Positions 43,522 to 51,990 of a stretch of 64,000 nt of DNA are shown here, one piece after another; position 1 is the stretch's first letter, and every line of letters starts with the position of its first letter. The position numbers and the translations under genes are program-made. Below the pieces are notes generated by a model that saw only the letters and a list, made by a program, of their open reading frames with translations, did not search any database and was not told where the DNA came from. Source of the stretch: Microbacterium forte (GTDB lineage: Bacteria; Actinomycetota; Actinomycetes; Actinomycetales; Microbacteriaceae); NCBI RefSeq assembly GCF_031885415.1, contig NZ_CP116871.1, forward strand, positions 496,001-560,000, written 5' to 3'.

Positions 43522-44273
43522 CCGACATCGAGATGCGCCGCATCACAGGCGGCTCGGTCACTCTGCATGATGCGCGTCGCAAGGTCGAGCGCACCGTCGC
43601 GGTCGAGGACTTCGAGATCGGCGTGTTCCCGATCACCGAGGAGCAGCTCGCGGAGATCCTCCCCATCGCATCACGGCATCCGCGGCGTCCTGCAGTCGAT
43701 GTGAGCTGGCTCCGGGCGATCCATTTCTGCAATGCCGCCTCCGAATGGGAGGGGCTCGATCCGGTCTATCGCTTCGACGGCGAAGACGTCAGCTGGGATG
43801 CGACAGGTGACGGGTATCGGCTGCCCACTGAGGCCGAATGGGAGTACGCCTGCAGGGCGGGCTCGGTCGGTCCTCATTACGCTCCGCTCGCCGACGCCGC
43901 CTGGACGAGCGCCGACGCGGTCTCCTCTCCTCAGGATGTCGGTGGCAAGCTGCCGAACCTGCACGGCCTCTTCGACACTCTCGGCAACGTCTGGGAGTGG
44001 TGCTGGGATCTTCTGGATCCGGCCCGCTACGACGACTATCGGGTGTTCCGAGGCGGCGGGTTCGCCGACGACTCCTGGAGCGTCCGGGCGTCGGTGCGCC
44101 GCGGGGGAGGACCCCGCATGCATCACGAGGACGTCGGCATGCGTGTCGCCCGAGGAGGCTTCAACTCATCGGATGACGCCCAGGGCTGGTCAGCGCGAGC
44201 AGATCGTGAGCGTGCAGCGGTCGACGGCCCCGTGCCCTTCGGATGGACACCGTTGAGGCGACCGGGGCGCTGA
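43518..44273 (+). CDS. FGE/SUMF1-like protein lacking the catalytic cysteines
   Basis: A 251-residue protein with the formylglycine-generating-enzyme fold: YRLPTEAEWEYACRAG, LFDTLGNVWEWCWDLLD and YRVFRGGGFADDSWSVRASVRR. True FGE enzymes carry a pair of active-site Cys in the segment after RGG; here that segment has none, so it should not convert sulfatase Cys to formylglycine. Only the structural domain is retained, which in other bacteria serves in binding or in unrelated oxidations. It overlaps the SGNH hydrolase gene and may modify or partner it. Its end faces the GNAT gene, 2 nt away on the other strand. Confidence 0.85.
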   Translation: MTDIEMRRITGGSVTLHDARRKVERTVAVEDFEIGVFPITEEQLAEILPIASRHPRRPAVDVSWLRAIHFCNAASEWEGLDPVYRFDGEDVSWDATGDGYRLPTEAEWEYACRAGSVGPHYAPLADAAWTSADAVSSPQDVGGKLPNLHGLFDTLGNVWEWCWDLLDPARYDDYRVFRGGGFADDSWSVRASVRRGGGPRMHHEDVGMRVARGGFNSSDDAQGWSARADRERAAVDGPVPFGWTPLRRPGR

Positions 44274-44275
44274 CA

Positions 44276-44701
44276 TCACCCTCGGTCGATCAGCTTCACC
44301 ATGTAGTGGTCGGGGTCGGCCGACGGTGCGAAGCCGTACTGTGCGTACAGACCGCCGGCAGTGCTGGTGGCGAGCATGATGCGCTTGACGGTCGAGGATT
44401 CGCGGAGGTCCTCCAGCACCCCCTCGACCAGCATCCGCCCGATTCCGTGTCCTCGGGCCTTCTCGTCGACGAACACATCGCACAGCCACGCGAAGGTGAC
44501 TCCATCGGTCACGACGCGGGCGTACCCGACCTGCCGGTCAGCGTCGTCGCGGATCGAGTAGTTGCGTGACGCGTCTATCGCGGCGTCCTGGGTCGCGCGG
44601 CTGCGGCCCTTCGCCCAGTACGACTCCTCGCTCAGCCAGCGGTGCACCAGGTCGCGATCGATCAGGGCGCGGTCGTTCGAGAAGGTGAAGCTCGTGGGCA
44701 T
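44276..44701 (-). CDS. GNAT N-acetyltransferase
   Basis: A 141-residue GNAT protein starting MPTSFTFSNDRALIDRDLVHRWLSEESYWAKG. It has the strand VGYARVVTDGVTFAWLCDVFVDEKARGHGIGRMLVEGVLEDL with the acetyl-CoA loop (RGHGIG) and a C-terminal YAQYGFAP. It resembles small single-domain GNATs that act on amines or arylamines; substrate not known. ATG 44701 is chosen because TAGGAT lies seven bases upstream on this strand; the ATG at 44710 is inside that box. Confidence 0.88.
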   Translation of the reverse strand: MPTSFTFSNDRALIDRDLVHRWLSEESYWAKGRSRATQDAAIDASRNYSIRDDADRQVGYARVVTDGVTFAWLCDVFVDEKARGHGIGRMLVEGVLEDLRESSTVKRIMLATSTAGGLYAQYGFAPSADPDHYMVKLIDRG

Positions 44702-44708
44702 GAGCCTC

Positions 44709-44714
44709 ATCCTA
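44709..44714 (-). promoter_or_regulatory. Leaderless -10 box for the GNAT gene at 44701
   Basis: On the minus strand TAGGAT, seven bases, then ATG 44701. The in-frame ATG at 44710 falls inside this box and cannot be transcribed from it. Confidence 0.5.
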
Positions 44715-44721
44715 GAAGCAG

Positions 44722-46047
44722 TCAGCGTCGCCTCTCGGGATCCAAGCCCATCCTGATGCGTGTGCGCTTGCGCTCGATCAGGATGAAGGTGACGCCGAGG
44801 ATCCAGAGCGGGATGGGCATGAGGAACGCGACCCGGAATGCCTCAAGTGAGTAGGTCTCCGGCGTTCCCGCCCCTTGCAGGTCGAGAGCGAGCCCGATGA
44901 GGAAGATCGCGATCAGAGCAGCGATGAACCCGCCCGCATTCGTCACCCCGGTCGCGGTGCTCAGGCGGTGCGAGGGATTATGCGTGCGTGCGTGGTCGAA
45001 GGCGATCATGCTCGCCGGGCCTCCTGTCGCGAGAGCCACGGCGAGAAGGTAGAGCAGCCAGAGCGGAGCCGGCTCGGGCAGAGCGAGGACGGCCACCCAT
45101 GCGACGACCTGCACACCGACGGCAGGCAGGACGAGTGCGAGCGAGCGCTGGTTGGGCAGACGACGAGAGAGGTCGCCGATGATGGGACCCAGCGCCATTC
45201 CGGCGACCACGTACACCGAGATGATCCCCGCGGCGTGCGCGGTGTCGAGTCCCTGAGCCGCGGTCAGGAACGGCATTCCCCACAGCAGGATGAAGGCGGT
45301 GCCGGCGAACGGCGTCGTGAAGTGCGACCAGAACGCGAGACGCGTGCCGGGGTGGGCCCAGGCCGCGCGGATGCCGACGCCCGTATCGATGGCCGAGGTG
45401 ACGACGCGGATCACGCCCGTGTCGGTGTCGATCGTCACGTCAGCGCCGCGCTCGGCGGGGTGATTGCGGATGACGAGCGCGACGAGGATCGTGAACAGGA
45501 CGCCGAGTCCCGCGATGCTGCCGAAGGTGACCGTCCACGTGGTCGCGTGCAGAAGAGCTGCGAGCGGTACGAGTGCGATCAACTGGCCCGCCTGACCGAT
45601 GATGCCGGTGAACTGCACCATGATCGGTCCCCGCTGCGCCGGGAACCAGGTCGCCACCAATCGCAGCACGGCGGGGAAGATCGCCGCGTCGCCAGCGCCG
45701 AGAAGGATGCGGGCGAAGATCGCGATCCCGATGCCGGGGGAGAGGGCCATCGTGAGCTGGCCCGCTGCCATGAGCAGCATGCCGATCGTCATGATGGGGC
45801 GGGAGCCGAAGCGGTCGAGCAGGATTCCGACGGGGATCTGCATCCCGCCGTAGACGGCGAGCTGCACCACGGCGAACAGCGCGAGGGTCGACGCATCGGC
45901 CTGGAACCGATCAGCGGCCTCCACGCCGACGGCGCCGAGCGACGTGCGGTTGGTGATGGCGAGAACGTAGGCTGCGACACCCACGCCCCAGATGAGCCAG
46001 GCCCTCCAACCCGGGGTGGTCACGGGGGAGCGGGGAACCTGTTGCAC
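44722..46047 (-). CDS. MFS transporter
   Basis: A 441-residue transporter with about 12 transmembrane helices. It starts VQQVPRSPVTTPGWRAWLIWGVGVAAYVLAI, with the loop GILLDRFGSRPIM after helix 2 (motif A form) and GISIFARILLGAGDAAIFPAVLRLV-like helix 4 features (GAGDAAIFP). The type fits anion or organic-acid porters of the MFS. Substrate unknown. GTG 46047 is chosen because TACCGT lies seven bases upstream; a GTG at 46056 is partly inside that box. It faces a VOC gene across a 94-bp divergent spacer. Confidence 0.85.
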   Translation of the reverse strand: MQQVPRSPVTTPGWRAWLIWGVGVAAYVLAITNRTSLGAVGVEAADRFQADASTLALFAVVQLAVYGGMQIPVGILLDRFGSRPIMTIGMLLMAAGQLTMALSPGIGIAIFARILLGAGDAAIFPAVLRLVATWFPAQRGPIMVQFTGIIGQAGQLIALVPLAALLHATTWTVTFGSIAGLGVLFTILVALVIRNHPAERGADVTIDTDTGVIRVVTSAIDTGVGIRAAWAHPGTRLAFWSHFTTPFAGTAFILLWGMPFLTAAQGLDTAHAAGIISVYVVAGMALGPIIGDLSRRLPNQRSLALVLPAVGVQVVAWVAVLALPEPAPLWLLYLLAVALATGGPASMIAFDHARTHNPSHRLSTATGVTNAGGFIAALIAIFLIGLALDLQGAGTPETYSLEAFRVAFLMPIPLWILGVTFILIERKRTRIRMGLDPERRR

Positions 46048-46051
46048 TCCT

Positions 46052-46071
46052 CCCACGGTACTCCTCGTGGG
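46052..46071. promoter_or_regulatory. Inverted repeat over the MFS promoter
   Basis: CCCACG (46052-46057) and CGTGGG (46066-46071) form a 6-bp inverted repeat with an 8-nt spacer. The repeat covers the minus-strand -10 box TACCGT (46055-46060) of the MFS gene, so a bound regulator would block it. Confidence 0.35.
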
Positions 46072-46129
46072 AGAGTCTCCCGACGCGAGGACACTCGAGC
46101 AGGGGGTGCCGGATGTCCGACGCTCTCGC

Positions 46130-46135
46130 TACCGT
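46130..46135 (+). promoter_or_regulatory. Leaderless -10 box for a VOC gene
   Basis: TACCGT, six bases, then ATG 46142. Confidence 0.55.
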
Positions 46136-46141
46136 GGCCGC

Positions 46142-46510
46142 ATGACACCTGTACCCGTGCACCACTCCATCAACTACGTCGAGCTCGTCGTCAATGATCT
46201 CGAGACGGCGAAGCGGTTCTACCGAGACGCGTTCGGCTGGGTCTTCGTGGATTACGGTCCCGCCTACGCGGGTATCGCCTCGCTGACCGGAGACGGCACG
46301 GAGGTGGGCGGTCTGCTTCTCTCCGACCAGGGGCGTCCGCCCGGCGGGCCGCTCGTGCTGCTGTACTCCGACGATCTCGACGCCACACAGAAGTCGATCA
46401 CCGACGCGGGCGGCGCAGTGGTCCAGGGGCCGTACGAGTTCCCCGGTGGACGGCGACTGCACTTCATCGACCCGAGTGGCAACGAGCTCGGGGTCTGGGC
46501 TGCGCGGTGA
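46142..46510 (+). CDS. VOC family protein (glyoxalase/bleomycin-resistance fold)
   Basis: A 122-residue protein of the vicinal oxygen chelate superfamily. It begins MTPVPVHHSINYVELVVNDLETAKRFYRDAFGWVF and ends with the typical RLHFIDPSGNELGVWA. The family includes metal-dependent dioxygenases, glyoxalases and drug-binding proteins; nothing here tells which. ATG 46142 is set by the leaderless promoter; upstream in-frame codons lie in the divergent spacer. Confidence 0.88.
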   Translation: MTPVPVHHSINYVELVVNDLETAKRFYRDAFGWVFVDYGPAYAGIASLTGDGTEVGGLLLSDQGRPPGGPLVLLYSDDLDATQKSITDAGGAVVQGPYEFPGGRRLHFIDPSGNELGVWAAR

Positions 46511-46513
46511 CGC

Positions 46514-46519
46514 CAGAAT
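46514..46519 (+). promoter_or_regulatory. Leaderless -10 box for a GNAT gene
   Basis: CAGAAT, six bases, then GTG 46526. The first base departs from the consensus T, so this is weaker than the others. Confidence 0.4.
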
Positions 46520-46525
46520 GAGTGT

Positions 46526-47071
46526 GTGACGTCTCATCCTCATCCTCATCCTCCGTATGACGAACTCCGTCGGTCGCTCCGCGTCCGTGCGTCGACGTGG
46601 GATGACGCGGACACGACCGCGGTGAGTGAACTCGTCCGCACGTATCTGCTGCAGACCGAGGCGGAGAAGGTCGAGTATGCCGAGGCATCGCCTGCAGGGC
46701 TGGCAGCGTTGCCGCCGAGTTACGAGCGCGAGGTGTCCGATCCGGTCGCCGCCTACGCGGACTGCACCACTCTGCTCGCAATGACCGAGCAGGGGCCCGT
46801 CGGTGTGGTGATCGTACGGGTCGATGGGGGAGAGGCCGAGATCAAGAGACTCTGGGCAGATCCGAACCTCCGTGGACGTGGTCTCGGATCCGCGTTGCTG
46901 GATGCTGCACTGGCGCTGACAACAGGACGCGTCCGGCTGTCCGTCTGGGAGTGGCGGGCGCCGGCGATCAGGCTCTACGAATCGCGCGGTTTCGAACGCG
47001 CCGCGTCGTGGGACGACCGAGAGGGGCTCATCTGCATGGAGAGACCCGCAGAAACTTTGCCCTTGCGCTAA
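46526..47071 (+). CDS. GNAT N-acetyltransferase
   Basis: A 181-residue GNAT protein. The N-terminus has a run of His-Pro (MTSHPHPHPPYDELRR) encoded by three tandem CATCCT hexamers. The acetyl-CoA site is EAEIKRLWADPNLRGRGLGSALLDAAL, and the end has the usual LYESRGFERA. Substrate unknown. It follows the VOC gene by 15 nt. Confidence 0.86.
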   Translation: MTSHPHPHPPYDELRRSLRVRASTWDDADTTAVSELVRTYLLQTEAEKVEYAEASPAGLAALPPSYEREVSDPVAAYADCTTLLAMTEQGPVGVVIVRVDGGEAEIKRLWADPNLRGRGLGSALLDAALALTTGRVRLSVWEWRAPAIRLYESRGFERAASWDDREGLICMERPAETLPLR

Positions 47072-47098
47072 CTGTTCCCGTGATCAATACTTATCTTC

Positions 47099-47431
47099 AT
47101 GGCTAACGATCAGGACGAGAACGCGGTTTTCCTTGCTCTCGCGGATCCGACTCGCCGCGAGGTCGTTCGCACACTAGGTCGCGGCCCGGCGAGCGTGGGC
47201 GAGCTCGCGCAGCCCTTCGCGATGACGCTTCCGTCGTTCATGAAGCACATCCACGCGTTGGAGGACAGCGGACTCATCCGCACATCCAAGAGCGGTCGCG
47301 TGCGCACCTGCACACTCGATCGCGACCGCCTCGCGGTCGTGGGGCACTGGCTCGACGAGCAACGGCGAGTCTGGGAAGACCGCACTGACCGCCTTGACGC
47401 CCTGATGGCCGATCCGGAGGAGAACCGATGA
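47099..47431 (+). CDS. ArsR-family transcriptional regulator
   Basis: A 110-residue winged-helix regulator: FLALADPTRREVVRTLGRGPASVGELAQPFAMTLPSFMKHIHALEDSGLI contains the ArsR helix-turn-helix (recognition helix in SFMKHIHALEDSGL), followed by the wing and a dimer helix. It lacks the Cys ligands of metal sensors. Regulators of this subtype are typically encoded directly before an SRPBCC/AHSA1-domain gene that they accompany; here that partner survives only as a 33-codon remnant. A box AATACT at 47086-47091 lies seven bases before ATG 47099. Confidence 0.9.
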   Translation: MANDQDENAVFLALADPTRREVVRTLGRGPASVGELAQPFAMTLPSFMKHIHALEDSGLIRTSKSGRVRTCTLDRDRLAVVGHWLDEQRRVWEDRTDRLDALMADPEENR

Positions 47432-47529
47432 CCCGCACCGCACTCGACCCGCGACTCGACCTGACTCTCGAGACGGCGCTGCCTGCGACCCCCACCGCCG
47501 TCGATCCGACGCACGGGGGCTCTGAATGA
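47428..47529 (+). pseudogene. Remnant of an SRPBCC (AHSA1-type) gene
   Basis: An open frame of 33 codons overlaps the ArsR stop (ATGA) and reads MTRTALDPRLDLTLETALP followed by ATPTAVDPTHGGSE and TGA. The first part is the typical N-terminus of the SRPBCC/AHSA1 proteins that follow ArsR genes of this type, with the opening strand LDLTLE. A normal protein has about 150-170 residues, so most of the gene appears to have been deleted. The TGA overlaps the next ATG (ATGA). It is either a relic or a very short coupling peptide. Confidence 0.6.
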
Positions 47530-48086
47530 CTCACCAAGTCGACATCGTCGAGCATGATGCCCTGTCCGAATCGCAATCGGCGGCACTGAGAGAACTCTTC
47601 GATCGTGAGTACCGAGCGGAGCATGGAGAGTGGAACCCCGATCGCCCGTACGGGTATTCGCCCGCAGATGTGCACGCGATCGTGTTCCGTGGCACCATCG
47701 CTGTCGCGCACGTCGGGTTTCAACGGCGCCTCATACGCGTCGGCGCACGCGAGGTCGCGGTCGCCGGAACCGGGGGAGTCCTCGTCCATCCGGACTGCCG
47801 CTCCGACGGACTCGGTCGCCTCGTGATGTCGCACGCGCAGCAGGCGATGCGCGACGACGATCGTGTGAGTTTCGGCTACCTCGGGTGCCGAGAGGAGGTC
47901 GTGCCGTTCTACGAGCGCACCGGCTGGTCACGGGTGAACGCCGTAGAACGTCATGTCTCGATGATCGACTCGAACGAGACGGTGACATCTTCGGCGGGGC
48001 CGATACTCGTCTTCTCGGCCGGCTCGGGCGCTGACGCAGATCTATGGCCGGAGGGTGACATCGACCTGCGAGGCACTCCATGGTGA
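47526..48086 (+). CDS. GNAT acetyltransferase resembling AAC(2')/NodA-type enzymes
   Basis: A 186-residue GNAT protein. The layout resembles aminoglycoside 2'-N-acetyltransferases and NodA-like acyltransferases: IVFRGTIAVAHVGFQRRLIRVGAREVAVAGTGGVLVHPDCRSDGLGRLVMSHA in the core, FGYLGCREEVVPFYERTGWSRV, and a C-terminal LWPEGDIDLRGTPW close to the GDVW-type ending of AAC(2'). Similarity was judged by eye; antibiotic resistance is not shown, and many chromosomal members act on other amines. ATG 47526 overlaps the remnant's stop. Confidence 0.75.
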   Translation: MTHQVDIVEHDALSESQSAALRELFDREYRAEHGEWNPDRPYGYSPADVHAIVFRGTIAVAHVGFQRRLIRVGAREVAVAGTGGVLVHPDCRSDGLGRLVMSHAQQAMRDDDRVSFGYLGCREEVVPFYERTGWSRVNAVERHVSMIDSNETVTSSAGPILVFSAGSGADADLWPEGDIDLRGTPW

Positions 48087-48276
48087 CCGTAACGAGGCGG
48101 ACACGTGTTCCACAGCCAGATGCAGTCCGCAGACAGCCGGCTCCGTTGCGGGGCGCGCTCGGAGGCGCCTTCACCGCTGCGGGCGCGGGTTTGGTCGTGA
48201 CAGCTATGGGAGTGTGACTGGCTTCGACACCGCGGGTCCATAAGCGACGGGGAGGCCGATTCTGACGTGTTCTGAC

Positions 48277-48290
48277 ATAATGTGCATTAT
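48277..48290. promoter_or_regulatory. AT-rich palindrome in the spacer before the methyltransferase gene
   Basis: ATAATG-TG-CATTAT has perfect 6-bp arms. Two copies of TTCTGAC, at 48260-48266 and 48270-48276, lie just before it, ten bases (one helix turn) apart. The spacer 48087-48337 otherwise holds only the -10 box of the next gene. This looks like a regulator-binding site for a strongly bound dimer. Confidence 0.5.
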
Positions 48291-48325
48291 CGGCGTTACT
48301 ACGTTGCCGCGATCGGAGCGGTCGA

Positions 48326-48331
48326 TAGGCT
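48326..48331 (+). promoter_or_regulatory. Leaderless -10 box for the methyltransferase gene
   Basis: TAGGCT, six bases, then GTG 48338. Confidence 0.55.
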
Positions 48332-48337
48332 CGTGAC

Positions 48338-49183
48338 GTGAACGGAAGCAACGTCGAGATCGACTGGGAAGCGGCGCGAAACGCCAACCGACAGAACTGG
48401 GATGATCGCGTCCCGTTGCACGAAGCGGCATACGGTCTGGACGCGTACGACGAGCCGACTCACATCAGCGACGTCGTGAGCGACGACCTGCCGGTGCTCA
48501 ACCGTTTCGTGCGCGGCGGAACGCTCGCGGAATTGGACGTGTGCCACCTCCAGTGCCACATCGGCACGGACACGATCTCCTTGGCGCGTGCCGGGGCGAT
48601 CGTGACCGGCGTCGATTTCTCGGAGCCGGCGCTGCAAGCCGCAGAGGCACTCGCGAACCGCGTCGGGGTCTCGGCCACGTGGGTCCAGACCGACGTCCTC
48701 GATGCGAGCAACGTGGTGTCAGGCGACTTCGACATCGTCTACACGAGTATCGGGACGATCTGCTGGCTCGAGGATCTCGACCGATGGGCGGCCCAGATCG
48801 TCGCTCTGCTGCGTCCGGGTGGGACGTTCTTCATCCGCGACGGCCATCCTGCGCTGCTGGCTCTCGACGAGGGCGCCCAAGAACTCACGACCCGCTACCC
48901 GTACTTCGGCGACGGCCGTGCGCAGCAATGGGACGACGAGTCGACCTACGCCGGAGACGGCAAGGTCGCTCACCCGCGCACCTACGAGTGGCCGCACCCC
49001 CTCTCCGAGATCCTCGGATCGCTGTTGAGAGCCGGTCTCCGCCTCCTGCACTTCGATGAGGGACGAACACTCCCCTGGCAGTTCAGCCCGCGGATGGTCG
49101 AGGTGTCCGGCGGCTACGCGTGGCCAGAGGCGGAACGGAACCTCATCCCCTGCACCTTCACCATCGTCGCGCGCCGGGACTGA
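48338..49183 (+). CDS. Class I SAM-dependent methyltransferase
   Basis: A 281-residue methyltransferase. Motif I is LDVCHLQCHIGTDTISLARAGA (GxGTG-like, here CHIGTD), motif II region VTGVDFSEPALQAAEALANRVG, and the post-I acidic VQTDVLDA, then IVALLRPGGTFFIRDGHP. The start NWDDRVPLHEAAYGLDAY is shared with a common actinobacterial family of unknown substrate. The gene has its own leaderless promoter and an AT-rich palindrome upstream. It converges with the UvrA-like gene, leaving a 14-bp gap. Confidence 0.9.
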   Translation: MNGSNVEIDWEAARNANRQNWDDRVPLHEAAYGLDAYDEPTHISDVVSDDLPVLNRFVRGGTLAELDVCHLQCHIGTDTISLARAGAIVTGVDFSEPALQAAEALANRVGVSATWVQTDVLDASNVVSGDFDIVYTSIGTICWLEDLDRWAAQIVALLRPGGTFFIRDGHPALLALDEGAQELTTRYPYFGDGRAQQWDDESTYAGDGKVAHPRTYEWPHPLSEILGSLLRAGLRLLHFDEGRTLPWQFSPRMVEVSGGYAWPEAERNLIPCTFTIVARRD

Positions 49184-49197
49184 GGCAGGCCCCTCCC

Positions 49198-51549
49198 CTA
49201 CGCGCCGACGTACTCCGCCAGGTGCTCCCCCGTGACCGTCGACTTGGCCGCGACGAGATCCGCCGGGCTTCCCTCGAAGACGACCCGACCTCCGTCATGG
49301 CCCGCGCCCGGTCCGATGTCGATGATCCAGTCGGCGTGAGCCATCACCGCCTGGTGGTGCTCGATCACGATGACGGTCTTGCCGGATTCGACGAGTCGAT
49401 CAAGAAGGCCGAGGATGTTCTGGACGTCCGCGAGGTGCAGGCCCGTGGTCGGTTCGTCGAGCACGTACGTGTCGCCCTTCTCCCCCATCTGGATGGCCAG
49501 CTTGATGCGCTGACGCTCGCCGCCCGACAGCGTCGACAACGGCTGCCCGAGGGAGAGATACCCGAGGCCGACGTCTTCGAGGCGACCGAGGATCGTGGCG
49601 GCGGCGGGCAGCTTCGCTTCCCCTTCGGAGAAGAACACCCTCGCCTCGGCGACAGGCAGGTCCAGCACCTCGGTGATGTCCTTGCCTGCCAGCTTGTACT
49701 CGAGGACGGCAGCCTGGAACCGCTTGCCGCCGCAGTCCTCGCACGGCGTCTCGATCGTGTCCATGAACCCTAGCTCGGTGATGATCACACCGGCGCCCTT
49801 GCATGTCGGGCACGCTCCTTCGGAATTCGCGCTGAACAGCGCGGGCTTGACGCCGTTGGCTTTCGCGAACGCCTTGCGAATGGGCTCGAGCATGCCGGTG
49901 TACGTGGCGGGGTTGCTCCGTCGTGATCCCTTGATCGCACCCTGGTCGATCGCGACGACGCCCTCGAGCTTCGACACCGATCCGTGGATCAGCGAGCTCT
50001 TGCCCGAACCGGCGACCCCAGTGACCACAGTGAGAATGCCGGTGGGGATGTCGACGTCGACGTCCTGCAGGTTGTTGGCGTTGGCACCGCGGATCTCGAT
50101 CGCACCGGTGCTGCTGCGCACCGATTCCTTGAGCACTGCTCGATCGTCGAGATGATCACCCGTGCGCGTGCCACTGGCCTTCAAGCCTTCTACGGTTCCC
50201 TCGAAGCAGATCTCGCCTCCCGCGCTTCCCGCGCCGGGACCGAGGTCGACCACATGATCACCGATCACGATGGTCTCGGGCTTGTGCTCCACGACCAGCA
50301 CCGTGTTGCCCTTGTCTCGCAGGCGCAGAAGCAGCGTGTTCATGCGCTGGATGTCGTGCGGATGAAGGCCGATGGTCGGCTCGTCGAACACATAGGTGAC
50401 GTCGGTGAGAGACGACCCCAGATGGCGCAGCATCTTGATGCGCTGCGCCTCTCCGCCGGACAACGTACCGGAGGGCCGTTCGAGGCTCAGGTACCCCAGG
50501 CCGAGCGTGACGAATGCGTCGAGGTTGGCACGCAGCGCCTCGAGCAGCGGAGCTGCGCCAGGGAGCTCCAGACCGCGCACCCATTCGGCCAGATCCGTGA
50601 CCTGCATGCGGCACGCATCCGCGATGCTGATGCCGTCGATCTTCGACGACCGAGCCCCCTCGGTGAGACGGGTGCCGTCGCACTCCGGGCAAGTCGCGAA
50701 CGTCGCCACGCGCTCGACGAAGGCGCGGATGTGCGGCTGCAGGGCGTCGAGATCCTTCGACAGCATCGACTTCGTGATCTTGGGGATGAGTCCTTCGTAG
50801 GTCATGTTGATTCCCGAGATCTTGACCTTCGTGACTTCGCCGTAGAGGAACAGGTGGCGCTGCTTCTCGGTGAACTCGGCGACCGGCTTGTCGGCCGGGT
50901 AGAACCCCGACGCGGAGAAGCCCTTCACCATCCAGCCGTCCGCGGTGTACCCCGGGACCATGATGGCCCCCTCGTCGAGGGACTTCGACTCGTCGACGAT
51001 CTGAGTGAGGTCGAGGTCGGACACCGCTCCCCTGCCCTCGCACCGAGGGCACATGCCACCAAGGTAGATCGCGTCCTTGACGATCTTCTTCTCGCCCCCC
51101 GGCCCTGTCATCACCCCGCTGGCCCTCTGGGTGGGGATGTTGAAGGAGAAGGCTGTGGGGCCCCCGATGTAGGGCTGGCCCAGTTTGCTGAAGAGGATCC
51201 GCAGCATCGCGTTCGCATCGGTGACCGTGCCGACCGTTGACCGCGGATTCGCCCCGAGTCGCTCCTGATCGACGATGATCGAGGTCGTGAGTCCCTCGAG
51301 CACATCGACGTCGGGGCGAGGCACCGACGGCATGAATCCCTGCACGAACGCGCTGTAGGTCTCATCGATCATGCGCCGCGACTCGGCGGCGATCGTGTCG
51401 AAGACCAGTGAGCTCTTGCCCGACCCCGAGACACCGGTGAACACCGTGAGACGACGCTTGGGGATGTCGACGCTCACTTCTTTCAGATTGTTCTCGCGCG
51501 CACCCTGCACGCGGATGATGTCGTGGCCGTCAGCGGGGTGCGTCGTCAT
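49198..51549 (-). CDS. UvrA-like ABC ATPase (short paralogue of excinuclease subunit A)
   Basis: A 783-residue UvrA-type protein with two ABC ATPase modules. The first has Walker [15 protein letters not shown], zinc-type Cys pairs ([17 protein letters not shown]) and signature [12 protein letters not shown]; the second has [31 protein letters not shown] and [12 protein letters not shown]. It is about 150-200 residues shorter than housekeeping UvrA (about 950), as expected for class II UvrA relatives such as those linked to drug resistance in streptomycetes. No UvrB or UvrC is nearby. ATG 51549 starts the recognisable N-terminus; the longer open frame runs into the VOC gene. Confidence 0.9.
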   Translation of the reverse strand: MTTHPADGHDIIRVQGARENNLKEVSVDIPKRRLTVFTGVSGSGKSSLVFDTIAAESRRMIDETYSAFVQGFMPSVPRPDVDVLEGLTTSIIVDQERLGANPRSTVGTVTDANAMLRILFSKLGQPYIGGPTAFSFNIPTQRASGVMTGPGGEKKIVKDAIYLGGMCPRCEGRGAVSDLDLTQIVDESKSLDEGAIMVPGYTADGWMVKGFSASGFYPADKPVAEFTEKQRHLFLYGEVTKVKISGINMTYEGLIPKITKSMLSKDLDALQPHIRAFVERVATFATCPECDGTRLTEGARSSKIDGISIADACRMQVTDLAEWVRGLELPGAAPLLEALRANLDAFVTLGLGYLSLERPSGTLSGGEAQRIKMLRHLGSSLTDVTYVFDEPTIGLHPHDIQRMNTLLLRLRDKGNTVLVVEHKPETIVIGDHVVDLGPGAGSAGGEICFEGTVEGLKASGTRTGDHLDDRAVLKESVRSSTGAIEIRGANANNLQDVDVDIPTGILTVVTGVAGSGKSSLIHGSVSKLEGVVAIDQGAIKGSRRSNPATYTGMLEPIRKAFAKANGVKPALFSANSEGACPTCKGAGVIITELGFMDTIETPCEDCGGKRFQAAVLEYKLAGKDITEVLDLPVAEARVFFSEGEAKLPAAATILGRLEDVGLGYLSLGQPLSTLSGGERQRIKLAIQMGEKGDTYVLDEPTTGLHLADVQNILGLLDRLVESGKTVIVIEHHQAVMAHADWIIDIGPGAGHDGGRVVFEGSPADLVAAKSTVTGEHLAEYVGA

Positions 51550-51574
51550 GAGGATCCTCGAGTAGCGACCGGGG

Positions 51575-51985
51575 TCAGCCGGCCTGGTTGATTCGGAGAA
51601 GGTTGCCCGCAGGGTCGCGGAACGCGCAGTCGCGCACGCCGTACGGCTGGTCCATGGGCTCCTGGACCACGTCCGCGCCGCTCTCGACGAGACGCTCGAA
51701 CACGGCGTCGAGATCGTCGCTCGCAAGCGTCAGCGCGCCGTAGCTGCCCTTGGCGATGAGTTCGAGGATCGTCTGTCGCTCGGCGTCGGTGATCCCGGGG
51801 TCTGTGGCCGGCGGGTGCAGCACGATCGACGTCTCCGGTTGTCCTTGCGGGCCGACCGTGAGCCATCGGAGACCGTCGTAGCCGACGTCGTTGCGCACCT
51901 CGAACCCGAGGGCGTCCCGATAGAAGCCGAGGGCCGCATCGGCGTCGGTGTGCGGAAGGAATGCGTAGTGGATGCTGATTCTCAT
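51575..51985 (-). CDS. VOC family protein
   Basis: A 136-residue glyoxalase-fold protein: MRISIHYAFLPHTDADAALGFYRDALGFEVRNDV at the start and CAFRDPAGNLLRINQAG at the end. It lies between the UvrA-like gene (downstream) and an AraC-type regulator gene (upstream), on the same strand; VOC plus AraC pairs are common in actinobacteria. ATG 51985 is chosen because TAACGT lies seven bases upstream on the minus strand; the GTG at 51994 overlaps that box. Confidence 0.88.
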   Translation of the reverse strand: MRISIHYAFLPHTDADAALGFYRDALGFEVRNDVGYDGLRWLTVGPQGQPETSIVLHPPATDPGITDAERQTILELIAKGSYGALTLASDDLDAVFERLVESGADVVQEPMDQPYGVRDCAFRDPAGNLLRINQAG

Positions 51986-51990
51986 GGGAT

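Noticed and set aside
46531..46551. Tandem CATCCT hexamers as a phase-variable repeat
   Set aside because: The unit is six bases, so slippage keeps the frame, and three copies are too few for a contingency locus.
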